64,000 nt of DNA from Thalassospira sp. TSL5-1. Its GTDB lineage: Bacteria; Pseudomonadota; Alphaproteobacteria; Rhodospirillales; Thalassospiraceae. The notes beneath the pieces are model-generated. The model had not been told where the DNA came from. It did no database searches and saw only the letters and a program-made list of their open reading frames with translations. Position 1 is the first letter of the stretch. The number at the start of each line of letters is the position of its first letter. The translations under genes were made by a program, and so were the position numbers. Below, in pieces: positions 9,016 through 18,022 of this stretch. The stretch spans positions 1,612,001-1,676,000 of the forward strand of contig NZ_KV880637.1 of NCBI RefSeq assembly GCF_001907695.1, in the 5' to 3' direction.

Positions 9016-9757
9016 CACCCAACAGCTTGAAATGGATGGCATGAACCAGAAACCTGCCATTGATTTGCAGCATTTGCGCATCATCGAAGCTGTGTTGTTT
9101 GCCTCAAGCGAGCCCCTGAGCGAAAAGCTGCTTGCCGCGCGATTGCCTGAGGATGCCAACATTGGCGAGATTCTGGCGGAATTACAGGAAACCTATGCTG
9201 AACGTGGGATCAATCTGGTGCATGTTGGCGAGAAATGGGCCTTTCGGACCGCCCTTGATCTTGCCGGGGACCTTCATGTTGAGGTCGAAAAGTCCAAAAA
9301 GATGACGCGCGCGACGCTGGAGACACTGGCGATCATTGCCTATCATGAACCCGTAACCCGTTCGGAAATCGAAGAAATTCGTGGTGTTGCCCTGTCCAAG
9401 GGGACACTTGATATTTTGCTTGAAGCAAAATGGATTCGTCCGCGTGGGCGCAAGCGTGTCCCGGGGCGCCCGGTTTTATGGGCTACGACGGATGAATTCC
9501 TCGATCATTTTGGCTTGCAAAATCGTGATGACCTGCCAGGGCTCTCGGATCTCAAGGCCGCTGGTTTGCTCGATAGCCGGCCTGGCATGGGCCGTTACGG
9601 GGCCAGTTCGGGCGAAGACAGCCTGCTTCCCGAGCCCGAGGATGACCCGGCGAGCACGGAATCCGCCGTGGAAGAGGCGCTTACCAGCCGGAACCTGGCC
9701 GAGCTGGATGCCGAGATTTATGCGGATTCTTTGCCCGGTGATGATCTGGAGTCCTGA
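9002..9757 (+). CDS. scpB: Segregation and condensation protein B
   Basis: The winged-helix accessory partner of ScpA in the SMC complex. The protein has two winged-helix domains, with the signatures IIEAVLFASSEPLSEKLLAA near the N-terminus and LETLAIIAYHEPVTRSEIEEIRG, then PGRPVLWATTDEFLDHFGL near the centre, and an acidic C-terminal tail (after about 190). I choose the ATG at 9002 because GGGG at 8992-8995 gives normal spacing; an ATG at 8999 and a TTG at 8981 are in frame. It overlaps the 3' end of scpA. Usually tatA follows directly; here an ABC ATPase gene intervenes. Confidence 0.93.
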   Translation: MSADSTQQLEMDGMNQKPAIDLQHLRIIEAVLFASSEPLSEKLLAARLPEDANIGEILAELQETYAERGINLVHVGEKWAFRTALDLAGDLHVEVEKSKKMTRATLETLAIIAYHEPVTRSEIEEIRGVALSKGTLDILLEAKWIRPRGRKRVPGRPVLWATTDEFLDHFGLQNRDDLPGLSDLKAAGLLDSRPGMGRYGASSGEDSLLPEPEDDPASTESAVEEALTSRNLAELDAEIYADSLPGDDLES

Positions 9758-9898
9758 CAGTGTGTCATTATGGTCTGCTCGGCAAACTATTGCATGCCAC
9801 GGATCATGCCGTTAAACCTGAAGCCGTAATTGAATTTCATTCGCATTACTGTATTAGGCCGTGATGCGCTGTCCGATAGAATCGCAAAAGGGTGTATA

Positions 9899-10942
9899 AT
9901 GCCGGTTGGCCTGAGCCTTAGAAATGTCAGTCACGAATTTGGCAGCAGCCGGGTCCTGCGCGACATCAATTTTGATGTTGAACCGGGGGAACTGGTATGC
10001 CTGCTGGGGCCATCAGGTTGCGGTAAAACCACGGCCCTGCGCATTGCAGCGGGGCTGGAGCGGTTGCAGACCGGCACGGTTTTAATCCATGACGAGGTTG
10101 TGGCGTCCGCCGGCCAATATCTGGAACCCGAAAAGCGGGGCGTCGGGCTGGTTTTTCAGGATTATGCGCTGTTTCCGCATCTTGATGTAGCGGGAAATAT
10201 CGGCTTCGGCTTGCGCCATATGGGAAATGCGCAACGCCAGCAGGCCGTTATCAACGCGCTGGAGCGGGTCGGTATGGCGGATTACGTTAACGCCTTTCCT
10301 CATCAATTGTCTGGCGGGCAGCAGCAGCGTATTGCGCTGGCCCGTGCTTTGGCTCCGGTGCCCCGCGTGATGTTGCTGGACGAGCCCTTTTCCGGGCTGG
10401 ATGTTGCGCGCCGGGCGGAGCTACGCGACACGACGCTGCATGTTTTGAAAAATGCCGGTATTGCCACTGTAATGGTCACACATGACCCGGAAGAGGCCAT
10501 GTATATGGGTGATCGCATTATTGTGATGAATGAAGGGCAGGTGATGCAGGATGGCACACCCGAGGATCTTTATTTTCATCCCGAAAACCATTTCGTCGCA
10601 TCATTCTTTGGGGAGGTAAATGTTTTTCCATCACGGGTGGAGGGGACTGTTGCATCGACCCCGTTGGGGGATGTGGTTGTTGAAAATATGCCCAGTGGAA
10701 CTGCAGTTGACGTACTGATCCGCCCTGAAGGACTGCGCATTGGATCACATGGCCGCGATGGGGATGTGCTTGCCAATATTGACGCCGTGCGTTCGCTGGG
10801 CGGTGTCAGTTTGATGCACCTTTCCATTCAGAACGGGCCCCATGTTCATGCCCGTGTCCCGCGTCCGCAGGTGGTTGATAAAGGCGGAGTGGTCTCTATA
10901 ACGCTTGATCCCGAGATGACCTTCGTGTTTCCTAGAGACTAG
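9899..10942 (+). CDS. FbpC/PotA-like ABC transporter ATP-binding protein, without partner genes
   Basis: The 347-residue ATPase has a Walker A GPSGCGKTT at 37-45, the Q-loop in VFQDYALFPH, the signature LSGGQQQRIALARAL, Walker B VMLLDEPFSGLD and the H-loop VTHDPEEAMYMGD. Its C-terminal third is a TOBE-type regulatory domain. The overall form resembles ATPases of iron(III), spermidine/putrescine or sulfate/molybdate importers; I cannot decide the substrate. No permease or binding protein lies next to it: it sits alone between scpB and tatA, which are usually neighbours. The ATG at 9899 is chosen because the family N-terminus begins there; the frame is open back to 9830. Confidence 0.85.
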   Translation: MPVGLSLRNVSHEFGSSRVLRDINFDVEPGELVCLLGPSGCGKTTALRIAAGLERLQTGTVLIHDEVVASAGQYLEPEKRGVGLVFQDYALFPHLDVAGNIGFGLRHMGNAQRQQAVINALERVGMADYVNAFPHQLSGGQQQRIALARALAPVPRVMLLDEPFSGLDVARRAELRDTTLHVLKNAGIATVMVTHDPEEAMYMGDRIIVMNEGQVMQDGTPEDLYFHPENHFVASFFGEVNVFPSRVEGTVASTPLGDVVVENMPSGTAVDVLIRPEGLRIGSHGRDGDVLANIDAVRSLGGVSLMHLSIQNGPHVHARVPRPQVVDKGGVVSITLDPEMTFVFPRD

Positions 10943-10948
10943 AAAGGT

Positions 10949-11027
10949 GGCAGAAGCGTTAAATTGACAAACACCGCGTTGCGCGGTCACAGGCTTTCTG
11001 CCATTATCCCTTACCCCGTTTAAGGGG
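10949..11027 (+). repeat. Nested inverted repeats between the ABC ATPase gene and tatA
   Basis: Three inverted repeats lie here. An outer pair GGCAGAAGC (10949-10957) / GCTTTCTGCC (10993-11002) has one bulge. Inside it is a perfect stem ACCGCG (10973-10978) / CGCGGT (10982-10987) with a TTG loop. A third is CCCC / GGGG at 11014-11027. There is no T-run, so an efficient terminator is doubtful; it may be an RNA processing or regulatory structure in front of tatA. Confidence 0.4.
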
Positions 11028-11055
11028 AGAGTACCGTATTGGGAGTAATAAGGTT

Positions 11056-11277
11056 ATGAGTATCGGCGTCTGGCAAATTGTTCTGATCCTGGCCATCGTT
11101 CTGATTATTTTTGGTGCGGGCAAGCTGCCGCGTGTCATGGGAGATATGGGCAAGGGTATTCGTAGCTTTAAAGCCGGTATCAACGAAAAAGACGATGATG
11201 AATCCGGCAAAATCAGCAATAATAGCTCCGCTTCCGTTTCTAACGAAAGCAAAGACCAGGACTCGGTTAAGTCCTGA
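11056..11277 (+). CDS. tatA: Twin-arginine translocase subunit TatA
   Basis: It forms the size-variable pore element of the Tat system, which exports folded proteins. The 73-residue protein has a short N-terminus, one membrane helix (about 5-20), the FGAGKLP hinge, an amphipathic helix (VMGDMGKGIRSFKAGI) and a Ser/Asp-rich tail, the exact TatA plan. AAGG stands 6-7 nt before the ATG. tatB and tatC follow, giving the common tatABC operon. Confidence 0.96.
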   Translation: MSIGVWQIVLILAIVLIIFGAGKLPRVMGDMGKGIRSFKAGINEKDDDESGKISNNSSASVSNESKDQDSVKS

Positions 11278-11318
11278 TCCCGTCTGTCTGACTGGCCTTG
11301 CTCTAATAGGCGCTTTTC

Positions 11319-11792
11319 ATGTTTGATATCGGTTGGACCGAAATGGCACTTGTGGCCGTCGTCGCGCTTTTTGTCGTCGGCCCCAAGGATCTGCCCCATG
11401 TTCTCTATAAAATGGCTCATTACTGGAAAAAAGTGCGCGGTATGGCGCGCGAATTCCAGGGTGGTATCGACAGCTTGATCCGAGAGGCCGAGCTTGACGA
11501 ACTGCGCAAGCAGGCCAGTAGCGTTAATACCAGTGCCACCGAATTTCTGGAAAAGCAGATTGGTGGTGCTGACAGCAAGTCCGCTTCATCTGCTGAAAAA
11601 AAGGCAGATACTCCGTCGGTTCCGGCGGATGCGAAAATCCCGGCAAAATCTGATTCTGATAAAACGGCGACACCGGAAAAGCCGTCGTCAGATGCGGCGG
11701 CACAGCCCGCGACAGAAGCCGGAGATGGCGCGCAAGATAAACCCAAAGATCAACCTGAACCGGCAACCGTCCGGACCCAGCCGGAGAAATAG
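11319..11792 (+). CDS. tatB: Twin-arginine translocase subunit TatB
   Basis: It is the partner of TatC in the Tat signal-peptide receptor. The 157-residue protein opens MFDIGWTEMALVAVVALFVV with the Glu at position 8 typical of TatB, followed by GPKDLP and a long amphipathic helix (about 30-75). The last 70 residues are a low-complexity Ala/Ser/Lys/Pro tail. It is longer than TatA and sits directly between tatA and tatC, so the assignment is firm. Confidence 0.95.
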   Translation: MFDIGWTEMALVAVVALFVVGPKDLPHVLYKMAHYWKKVRGMAREFQGGIDSLIREAELDELRKQASSVNTSATEFLEKQIGGADSKSASSAEKKADTPSVPADAKIPAKSDSDKTATPEKPSSDAAAQPATEAGDGAQDKPKDQPEPATVRTQPEK

Positions 11793-11794
11793 GC

Positions 11795-12775
11795 GTGAAT
11801 ATGCAGCTTCAAGACCCGCAGATGCCGATCATGGAGCATCTGATAGAGTTGCGGAATCGCCTGACCTGGTCGGTGCTGGCACTCTTTGTGACGTTTGGCA
11901 TCTGCTATTATTTCGTCGAAGATATATATGGTTTTCTGGTGCGTCCCCTGGCTCAGGCGATGGGACCGGGCAGTGACCGACGGATGATTTATACCGCCTT
12001 GACGGAAGTTTTTTTCACTTACGTCAAGGTTTCGTTTTTTGCGGCCTGTTTCATCTCGACGCCGGTTGTGTTGGGCCAGATATGGGCGTTTGTCGCACCA
12101 GGGCTTTATAAAAACGAACGCAAGGCATTTTATCCGTTTCTGTTTGCCACCCCCATCCTGTTTTTTCTGGGCGGGGCGATGGTTTATTATTTCATTATGC
12201 CGCTGGCCTGGAAGTTCTTCCTCAGCTTTGAATCAACAGGTAGCCAGACGGGCCTGGCCATTCAGCTTGAAGCCAAGGTGGGGGAATATCTCTCGCTGGT
12301 GATGAAGCTGATTTTTGCTTTTGGCCTTAGTTTCCAGTTACCGGTTCTGCTTACCCTGATGGCGCGTGCCGGTTTGGTCACAGCACAGGGGCTGGCGAAA
12401 AAACGCAAATACGCCGTTGTTATTACATTCATTGCTGCCGCTATCATGACGCCGCCTGACCTGATTTCGCAGATCGGTCTCGCGGTGCCAATTATGCTGC
12501 TTTATGAAATCTCCATCATCATGGCCCGTATGAGCGAGCGCAAGCGCGCAGCAAGCATGGAAGAGGATGATCTGGACGATGAGGGCGCGCAGGATCATAG
12601 TGAGGATGATGTGAATGCGCAGTCTGCTGCTGCGGCGTCGGCTGGCAATATGGATGGTTCCTCCTCACGCGACGCTAGCGATGAAACATCGTCCAATGCC
12701 AAAAAGCAGTCAGATTCGTCTGCTTCCCGAATGTCGGGGGATGATGACGAAGATGATTTCAATAATGCCCGGTAA
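11795..12775 (+). CDS. tatC: Twin-arginine translocase subunit TatC
   Basis: The six-helix receptor subunit of the Tat translocase. Signatures are [11 protein letters not shown] near 14-24, the [12 protein letters not shown] loop near 100 and the region [17 protein letters not shown] near 210-225. Core TatC ends at about residue 250; the remaining 75 residues form an acidic Ser/Asp/Glu tail (DEDDFNNAR end) that the E. coli protein lacks. The GTG at 11795 has GGAGA 8-9 nt upstream; an ATG at 11801 is a weaker alternative. It starts 2 nt after tatB. Confidence 0.96.
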   Translation: MNMQLQDPQMPIMEHLIELRNRLTWSVLALFVTFGICYYFVEDIYGFLVRPLAQAMGPGSDRRMIYTALTEVFFTYVKVSFFAACFISTPVVLGQIWAFVAPGLYKNERKAFYPFLFATPILFFLGGAMVYYFIMPLAWKFFLSFESTGSQTGLAIQLEAKVGEYLSLVMKLIFAFGLSFQLPVLLTLMARAGLVTAQGLAKKRKYAVVITFIAAAIMTPPDLISQIGLAVPIMLLYEISIIMARMSERKRAASMEEDDLDDEGAQDHSEDDVNAQSAAAASAGNMDGSSSRDASDETSSNAKKQSDSSASRMSGDDDEDDFNNAR

Positions 12776-12804
12776 TTAGACCTCGCAAAATACAAGAAAT
12801 GCTT

Positions 12805-12833
12805 GGCGGGGTGGACCAACGGTTCACCCCGTC
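12805..12833 (+). other. Strong RNA hairpin between tatC and serS
   Basis: A 13-bp stem spans 12805-12817 and 12821-12833 with an AAC loop: GGCGGGGTGGACC pairs with GGTTCACCCCGTC (two G-U pairs). No T-run follows, so it does not look like a classical terminator. It lies 43 nt upstream of the serS start and could stabilise or regulate the serS message. Confidence 0.5.
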
Positions 12834-12876
12834 GTATAAGCAGCCCGAAAAATTCAGACAAATAAGGTGCGGTTTC

Positions 12877-14154
12877 ATGCACGACATAAAATGGATTCGT
12901 GAAAATCCCGAGGCATTTGACGCAGCCATGAGCATGCGCAATGCCGATATTACAGCGGCACGCCTGATTGATATTGATGCCGAACGGCGCCGGCTGATGA
13001 CCGAACATCAGGAATTGCTCGCACGCCGCAAAACCATTTCCGGTGACATCGGCAAGGCAAAAAAGAACGGAGAAAATGCCGACGAACTGATGGCTGAAAT
13101 GGGTGGTCTTAAGGATCGCATCAAGGCCGCCGAAGATGGCCAGGCTGCGTTGAATGATCAGCTTGATCTTTTGTTGATGTCTTTCCCCAATATTCTTGAT
13201 GCGTCGGTGCCCAAGGGGGCAGATGAAGACGAGAATGTTGAAATGCGTCGCTGGGGCACACCGGCCGAATTTGCCTTTACCCCGGCCGAACATTTCGACC
13301 TTGGCGAAAAGCTTGGCATGATGGATTTTGCCACGGCTGCGAAATTATCGGGATCGCGCTTTGTGATTTTGCGGGGCCAACTGGCGCGCCTTGAGCGGGC
13401 ACTGGCACAGTTCATGATTGACCTGCATGTTAATGAGCATGGCTATGAGGAAACCACCACGCCGATGCTGGTGAAGGACGACGCCATGTTTGGTACAGGT
13501 CAGTTGCCAAAATTTGCCGAAGATTCCTTTAAAACCACCAATGACATGTGGCTGATTCCGACCTCGGAAGTCACCCTGACCAACCAGGTGGCAGGCGATA
13601 TTATCGATGTGGCAAGTCTGCCGTTGCGTTATACCGCACTAACACAGTGTTTCCGCTCCGAGGCAGGCTCGGCCGGGCGTGATACCCGCGGCATGATCCG
13701 TCAGCATCAGTTTTCCAAGGTGGAAATGGTGTCGATTGTCGATCCCGATCAATCGGATGCCGAACTGGAACGCAAAACCAAATGCGCCGAAGAAGTGCTT
13801 GAGCGCCTTGGCCTGCCATATCGCACGATTTTGTTGTGTTCGGGCGATACTGGTTTTTCGGCCATGAAAACCTATGACATCGAAGTCTGGCTGCCGGGGC
13901 AGGGACGGTATCGCGAAATTTCCTCGTGTTCGAATACTGGTGAATTTCAGGCACGTCGCATGAATGCGCGTTGCCGTGGCCAGGGCGACAAGAAAAGCCG
14001 TTTTGTCCATACCCTGAATGGGTCGGGGCTGGCTGTCGGGCGGTGTTTAATTGCCGTCATGGAAAATTATCAGCAGGCTGATGGCTCCATTAAGGTTCCC
14101 GAAGCATTGTTGCCTTATATGGGCGGGCTGACTGAAATTTCCGCGACGAAGTAA
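12877..14154 (+). CDS. serS: Seryl-tRNA synthetase
   Basis: It charges tRNA-Ser and tRNA-Sec with serine. The 425-residue class II enzyme has the N-terminal antiparallel coiled-coil tRNA-binding arm (about 30-100), motif 2 ([21 protein letters not shown], near 262-282) and motif 3 with [10 protein letters not shown] near 380. The ATG at 12877 opens [15 protein letters not shown], the normal start, with AAGG 9-10 nt upstream; the frame is open to 12799 but without family sequence. surE follows after 9 nt. Confidence 0.97.
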   Translation: MHDIKWIRENPEAFDAAMSMRNADITAARLIDIDAERRRLMTEHQELLARRKTISGDIGKAKKNGENADELMAEMGGLKDRIKAAEDGQAALNDQLDLLLMSFPNILDASVPKGADEDENVEMRRWGTPAEFAFTPAEHFDLGEKLGMMDFATAAKLSGSRFVILRGQLARLERALAQFMIDLHVNEHGYEETTTPMLVKDDAMFGTGQLPKFAEDSFKTTNDMWLIPTSEVTLTNQVAGDIIDVASLPLRYTALTQCFRSEAGSAGRDTRGMIRQHQFSKVEMVSIVDPDQSDAELERKTKCAEEVLERLGLPYRTILLCSGDTGFSAMKTYDIEVWLPGQGRYREISSCSNTGEFQARRMNARCRGQGDKKSRFVHTLNGSGLAVGRCLIAVMENYQQADGSIKVPEALLPYMGGLTEISATK

Positions 14155-14163
14155 GGTTTCTCG

Positions 14164-14931
14164 ATGATCGATCTGCACAAGGCCCGCATTCTGATTTGCA
14201 ATGATGATGGCATCGATGCACCGGGTATCAAACTGCTTGAAAGTCTGGCCCGGCAATTTTCAGATGATGTGTGGGTTGTGGCACCGTCGATTGAGCAAAG
14301 TGGCGCAGGGCATTCGCTTACCCTGCGTCGCCCGTTGCGCATTCATCAGCGTGATGATCGCCATTACGCTGTTGATGGCACACCGACGGATTGCGTTTTG
14401 CTTGCCCTGCAGGTGATCATGCGCGAAACACCCCCGGATATTGTTTTTTCCGGCATTAATCGCGGCGGCAATCTTGGCGAAGATGTGACCTATTCGGGTA
14501 CGGTTGCCGCAGCAATGGAATCCGCATTGCTGAATGTTCCCGCTATGGCCTTTTCACAATATTTCACCCAAAAAATGGTCGATTGGGAAATTGCCAGGGC
14601 CCATTTGACCAACGTGGTTTCTTCACTTGTTACACAAGGGTGGCCGCGTAACGTTCTGATGAATGTGAATTTTCCAGAAAAGGAACGCGAGGGGGGTGCC
14701 AAAATTCGCATCACCCGACAGGGGCAGCGCAAAATTGGCGATCATGTTGCCCAACGTCTGGACCCGCACGGCGAACCCTATTATTGGGTGGGGGCCATTC
14801 GTTCGGAATTGCCCGAAAATGAAAACGCTGATTTACATGTGATCGAAAAGGGCGATATTTCTGTTACGCCCATCGGCCTTGATTTTACCGATAATGTGAC
14901 CCTCGAAAAACTGACAAAGGCATTTCAGTGA
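14164..14931 (+). CDS. surE: 5'/3'-nucleotidase SurE
   Basis: A metal-dependent phosphatase acting on nucleoside monophosphates, linked to stationary-phase survival. The 255-residue protein has the metal-binding NDDGIDAPG near 13-21, the phosphate-loop serine in APSIEQSGAGHSLTL near 41-55, GTPTDCVLLAL near 79-89 and SGINRGGNLGEDVTYSGTVAAA near 98-119. The stop overlaps the pcm start by 4 bp (GTGA), a pairing seen widely in Proteobacteria and consistent with a shared damage-repair role. Confidence 0.96.
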   Translation: MIDLHKARILICNDDGIDAPGIKLLESLARQFSDDVWVVAPSIEQSGAGHSLTLRRPLRIHQRDDRHYAVDGTPTDCVLLALQVIMRETPPDIVFSGINRGGNLGEDVTYSGTVAAAMESALLNVPAMAFSQYFTQKMVDWEIARAHLTNVVSSLVTQGWPRNVLMNVNFPEKEREGGAKIRITRQGQRKIGDHVAQRLDPHGEPYYWVGAIRSELPENENADLHVIEKGDISVTPIGLDFTDNVTLEKLTKAFQ

Positions 14932-15581
14932 GTACGTCTGCCATTGCCCGTACAGCCGAAATTGAAGTCCTGCTTGGCATTCTGCGCCAGGACGGCATTC
15001 ATGACGAAGCCGTTTTAAGTGCTTTGGCAGATATTCCACGCGAATTGTTTGTTGCACCGCCCTTTGCCAGCCGCGCCTGGGAAAATGTTGCTTTGCCCAT
15101 CAGCAAGGGGCAAACCATTTCCCAACCCTATATCGTTGCCCTGATGACCCAGGCGCTTCAGTTAAATGACCGCATGAAGGTGCTGGAGGTTGGTACGGGT
15201 TCAGGCTATCAGGCGGCCATCCTGGCCCGCCTTGCCCGTCGTGTGTACACCCTGGAACGCCACAAACCGCTGCTGCGCGAGGCTGAAGAACGGTTTCGCA
15301 CGTTGGGGCTTCATACCATTTCAACCCTGCATGCCGATGGCGGGCTGGGCTGGAAGGCGCAGGCGCCTTTTGACCGTATCATCGTTACGGCATCTGCCCA
15401 GGATGTGCCGCCGGTTCTGGTCGATCAGCTGGCTATTGGTGGCATTATGGTGGTTCCGGTCGGCGAGGTTTCCCACACCCAGATTTTGTTGCGTGTGATG
15501 CGCACCCCGACCGGTATTGATGTAACGGAACTGATGCCGGTGCGTTTTGTGCCCATGCTGGCTGGTACCGAAGAATTTTAA
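14928..15581 (+). CDS. pcm: Protein-L-isoaspartate O-methyltransferase
   Basis: It methylates L-isoaspartyl residues with S-adenosylmethionine to start repair of aged proteins. The 217-residue protein carries the SAM-binding motif VLEVGTGSGYQAAILA near 85-100, the substrate-binding stretch LPISKGQTISQPYIVA near 56-71 and the post-motif FDRIIVTAS near 145. It starts at a GTG overlapping the surE stop. The downstream region before 15652 holds no further gene. Confidence 0.95.
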   Translation: MSTSAIARTAEIEVLLGILRQDGIHDEAVLSALADIPRELFVAPPFASRAWENVALPISKGQTISQPYIVALMTQALQLNDRMKVLEVGTGSGYQAAILARLARRVYTLERHKPLLREAEERFRTLGLHTISTLHADGGLGWKAQAPFDRIIVTASAQDVPPVLVDQLAIGGIMVVPVGEVSHTQILLRVMRTPTGIDVTELMPVRFVPMLAGTEEF

Positions 15582-15651
15582 AATCCCGTATTTTGTGAAA
15601 ATTTCAATCTCGTTACCGATTGTTAACCGGTGATGCGGGAAAATCTGCGAC

Positions 15652-16788
15652 ATGATGAAAAATTATGTCAAACGCGTCGTTCATAATGTCCGGACGTTGC
15701 TGTTTGTCTGCGGGACAGCAGCAGCCCTTGGTGGGTGTTTGCTTAATTCCAAGCCCGTTCCGGTCGTTTATGGCGATGGCTCCAATTATTCGCTTTCGGC
15801 CATGCCGGATCTGCGCAATGGGGAACGTGTCATTACTGTTAAGCGCGGGGACAGCGTTTCGTTGCTGGCCGAACGGTATCATGCCGACTTTCGCAAGTTT
15901 GCTGCCAGAAACAATCTTAGCGCACCTTACGTGATTTACCCCGGCCAGCGGCTGGTTTTACCGCCCTGGCAGGCCGATTATGACAGCAGCCCGCCGGAAA
16001 CGGCTGTGGCGCAATCCCGGTCCCGGTCGTCGGGTCGGAAAAATGTTGTTATTGCGGGGCGGTCCCAATCAGTTGAAATCACGTCGTCACCGTTGGCTTC
16101 ACCCGCGCGGAGCGGGGAATCGCCTGACGATTCTTCGGCACAATCGGATCTCAGCCCGGTTACGGATATTACCGCATCCAAAAGCAAAGTTATTGCTGGC
16201 GCACGATTGCCTGTTCCTGGGATTAAACCGCAGGATATGGCAGCAAAGGCCGAACGGCAGTTTGCTTCGGCCAATAACTGGCATGAGTCAACAAAGAACA
16301 CGGCTTCCAATAGCGGTGAGGGCGCAAGCACTGTTGCGTCGCGTGCGGTACCGCGGCCATCAAAAGTCAATGTTGATGATATTGTGCCAGCCGGTCGCCA
16401 GGGCTTTATCTGGCCGGTGCAGGGCAAGGTTGTGCTGGGTTATGGTGCAGGACCAGGCGGGCTGTTTAATGACGGCATTAACATTGCTGCCGAACGTGGC
16501 ACGGCCATTATGGCAACGGATAATGGTGTTGTGACCTATGTTGGCAATGAACTGCGCGGTTTTGGCAATCTGATATTGATCAAGCATGCCGACGGTTATG
16601 TCTCGGCCTATGCCCATACTGAAAATCCGCTAGTGGCGCGCGGTGATATTGTCAGGCGGGGGCAGCAAATTTCCTCTGTCGGCTCTACCGGGGCGGTGAA
16701 CCGGCCACAGCTTCATTTTGAAATTCGCCAAGGGCGCAAATCGCGCGATCCGGTAAAATATCTGCCTCAAGCCGTGGCTTCGCGTTAA
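15652..16788 (+). CDS. NlpD-like lipoprotein with LysM and degenerate LytM (M23) domains
   Basis: The 378-residue protein has a lipoprotein signal peptide with lipobox LGGC at 26-29, a LysM peptidoglycan-binding domain at about 60-104, a long low-complexity linker and a C-terminal LytM/M23 domain (about 251-370). In active M23 peptidases the first zinc ligands form HxGxD; here the site reads FNDGINI at 272-278, so His and Asp are replaced by Asn. The AYAH and LHFEIR parts remain. This matches E. coli NlpD, which is non-catalytic and activates a cell-wall amidase. A similar activator role in cell separation is inferred. It follows surE-pcm, the same order as in Gammaproteobacteria (surE-pcm-nlpD). 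Confidence 0.85.
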   Translation: MMKNYVKRVVHNVRTLLFVCGTAAALGGCLLNSKPVPVVYGDGSNYSLSAMPDLRNGERVITVKRGDSVSLLAERYHADFRKFAARNNLSAPYVIYPGQRLVLPPWQADYDSSPPETAVAQSRSRSSGRKNVVIAGRSQSVEITSSPLASPARSGESPDDSSAQSDLSPVTDITASKSKVIAGARLPVPGIKPQDMAAKAERQFASANNWHESTKNTASNSGEGASTVASRAVPRPSKVNVDDIVPAGRQGFIWPVQGKVVLGYGAGPGGLFNDGINIAAERGTAIMATDNGVVTYVGNELRGFGNLILIKHADGYVSAYAHTENPLVARGDIVRRGQQISSVGSTGAVNRPQLHFEIRQGRKSRDPVKYLPQAVASR

Positions 16789-16792
16789 CAGT

Positions 16793-16834
16793 CAACAAAC
16801 CGGCCTGAATATGATCAGGCCGGTTTGTTGTTTT
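16793..16834. terminator. Bidirectional terminator after the nlpD-like gene
   Basis: Perfect 16-bp stem CAACAAACCGGCCTGA / TCAGGCCGGTTTGTTG with a 6-nt loop, followed by TTTT. It lies between the convergent nlpD-like and DUF815 genes. Confidence 0.92.
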
Positions 16835-16852
16835 AGTGTGCCAGCGGAATGG

Positions 16853-17716
16853 TCAGGAAATGTGTTTGCCCTGTTCGCCCGCAATTTCCTGAATGAACTG
16901 CCATGCGACTCGCCCAGAACGACTGCCGCGTGTGACCGTCCATTCCTTGGCCCGGGCAAACAGGGCGTCTTGCGGCATATCCAGGCCGTATTCTTTTGCG
17001 TAACCGGCAATGATCTCGAAATAGACATCCTGGGAAATATTGTGGAACCCAAGCCACAGGCCGAAACGGTCAGATAGAGAGACTTTTTCTTCGACCGCTT
17101 CCGACGGATTGATCGCGGTTGAACGTTCGTTTTCAATCATGTCCCGTGCCATCAAATGGCGACGATTGGATGTGGCATAGAAAATCACGTTTTCCGGGCG
17201 TCCTTCGATCCCGCCATCCAGCACAGCTTTAAGCGATTTGTATGATTCGTCTTGCAAATCAAACGACAGGTCATCGCAAAACAGAACGGTTTTGCGTCCG
17301 CTGTCTTGCAGGATTTTTAACAAAACGGGCAGGGTGGGAATATCTTCGCGGTGAATTTCCACCAGGGCCAGCGATGACGGCGCTTCCTGGTTAATCAGCG
17401 CGTGCATTGCCTTGACGATAGAGCTTTTGCCCGTGCCGCGCGCGCCCCATAACAGCGCATTATTTGCAGGCAGGCCCCGGGCAAACCGTTTGGTATTATT
17501 ATAAAGAATGTTTTTCTGTTGTTCGATCCCCTGCAAAAGACCGATATCAACCCGGTTCACCTGCTTGACGGGCTGCAAATATCCGGTCTCGGCATGCCAG
17601 ACGAAGGCATCTGCGATGGACAGGTCGTTTTGCTGGCGCGGCGGCGGCGCCATTCGTTCAAGCGCATCGGCAATGCGGGTTAATGTTGGCAGCAAATCGG
17701 CAAGGGTGTCGGTCAT
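16853..17716 (-). CDS. AAA-type ATPase of the DUF815 family
   Basis: The 287-residue protein contains a Walker A motif LLWGARGTGKSSIVKAM at about 88-104, a Walker B-like VLFCDDLSFD near 145-154, an arginine-bearing sensor stretch YATSNRRHLMARD near 178 and DRFGLWLGF near 215. This is the DUF815 family, whose biochemical role is not established. Its place between the surE-pcm-nlpD block and yajC is common in Alphaproteobacteria. It is transcribed away from yajC, and its 5' side borders a 305-bp region that holds the yajC promoter. I assign no function beyond ATP binding. Confidence 0.85.
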   Translation of the reverse strand: MTDTLADLLPTLTRIADALERMAPPPRQQNDLSIADAFVWHAETGYLQPVKQVNRVDIGLLQGIEQQKNILYNNTKRFARGLPANNALLWGARGTGKSSIVKAMHALINQEAPSSLALVEIHREDIPTLPVLLKILQDSGRKTVLFCDDLSFDLQDESYKSLKAVLDGGIEGRPENVIFYATSNRRHLMARDMIENERSTAINPSEAVEEKVSLSDRFGLWLGFHNISQDVYFEIIAGYAKEYGLDMPQDALFARAKEWTVTRGSRSGRVAWQFIQEIAGEQGKHIS

Positions 17717-17950
17717 CGGGGCCTCTTGGATGTTTTCGTTTTTGGTGGCAGGGAAGGTTCTTCACTACGCTTTATGGCCGAACCCTAGCACAGCATGGTT
17801 TGCGTGGAATAGTCCGTATGAACCTGCATGATTACTGTGAATCTGGTCACAAAGACGCCTGAAGACAGGAAATTCAACCGCCAATGCGCAATGATGTGTG
17901 ATTTATAAGGCACGGGCTGGCGAGTTTAAGGCAAAAAGAAGCGATCTTTC

Positions 17951-17978
17951 TTGCAACGGCGCATTACACCGTTATATT
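17951..17978 (+). promoter_or_regulatory. Likely sigma-70 promoter for yajC-secD-secF
   Basis: TTGCAA at 17951-17956 and TATATT at 17973-17978 are separated by 16 nt, about 45 nt upstream of yajC. The rest of the 17717-18021 gap shows no gene. Confidence 0.5.
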
Positions 17979-18008
17979 CCGGCAGTTGATTGGTTTTTCT
18001 GTTTTAGG

Positions 18009-18022
18009 TTAGGAGTTCCTAA
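18009..18022 (+). promoter_or_regulatory. Palindrome over the yajC ribosome-binding site
   Basis: TTAGGAGTTCCTAA is a perfect 14-nt palindrome that contains the Shine-Dalgarno AGGAG and ends on the first base of the yajC start codon. In RNA it can fold as TTAGG / CCTAA around an AGTT loop, which would hide the ribosome-binding site. Confidence 0.5.

Noticed and set aside
9895-9900. Perfect TATAAT overlapping the start codon of the orphan ABC ATPase
   Set aside because: No -35 element lies 16-18 nt upstream, and transcription from it would start inside the coding region. Probably chance.
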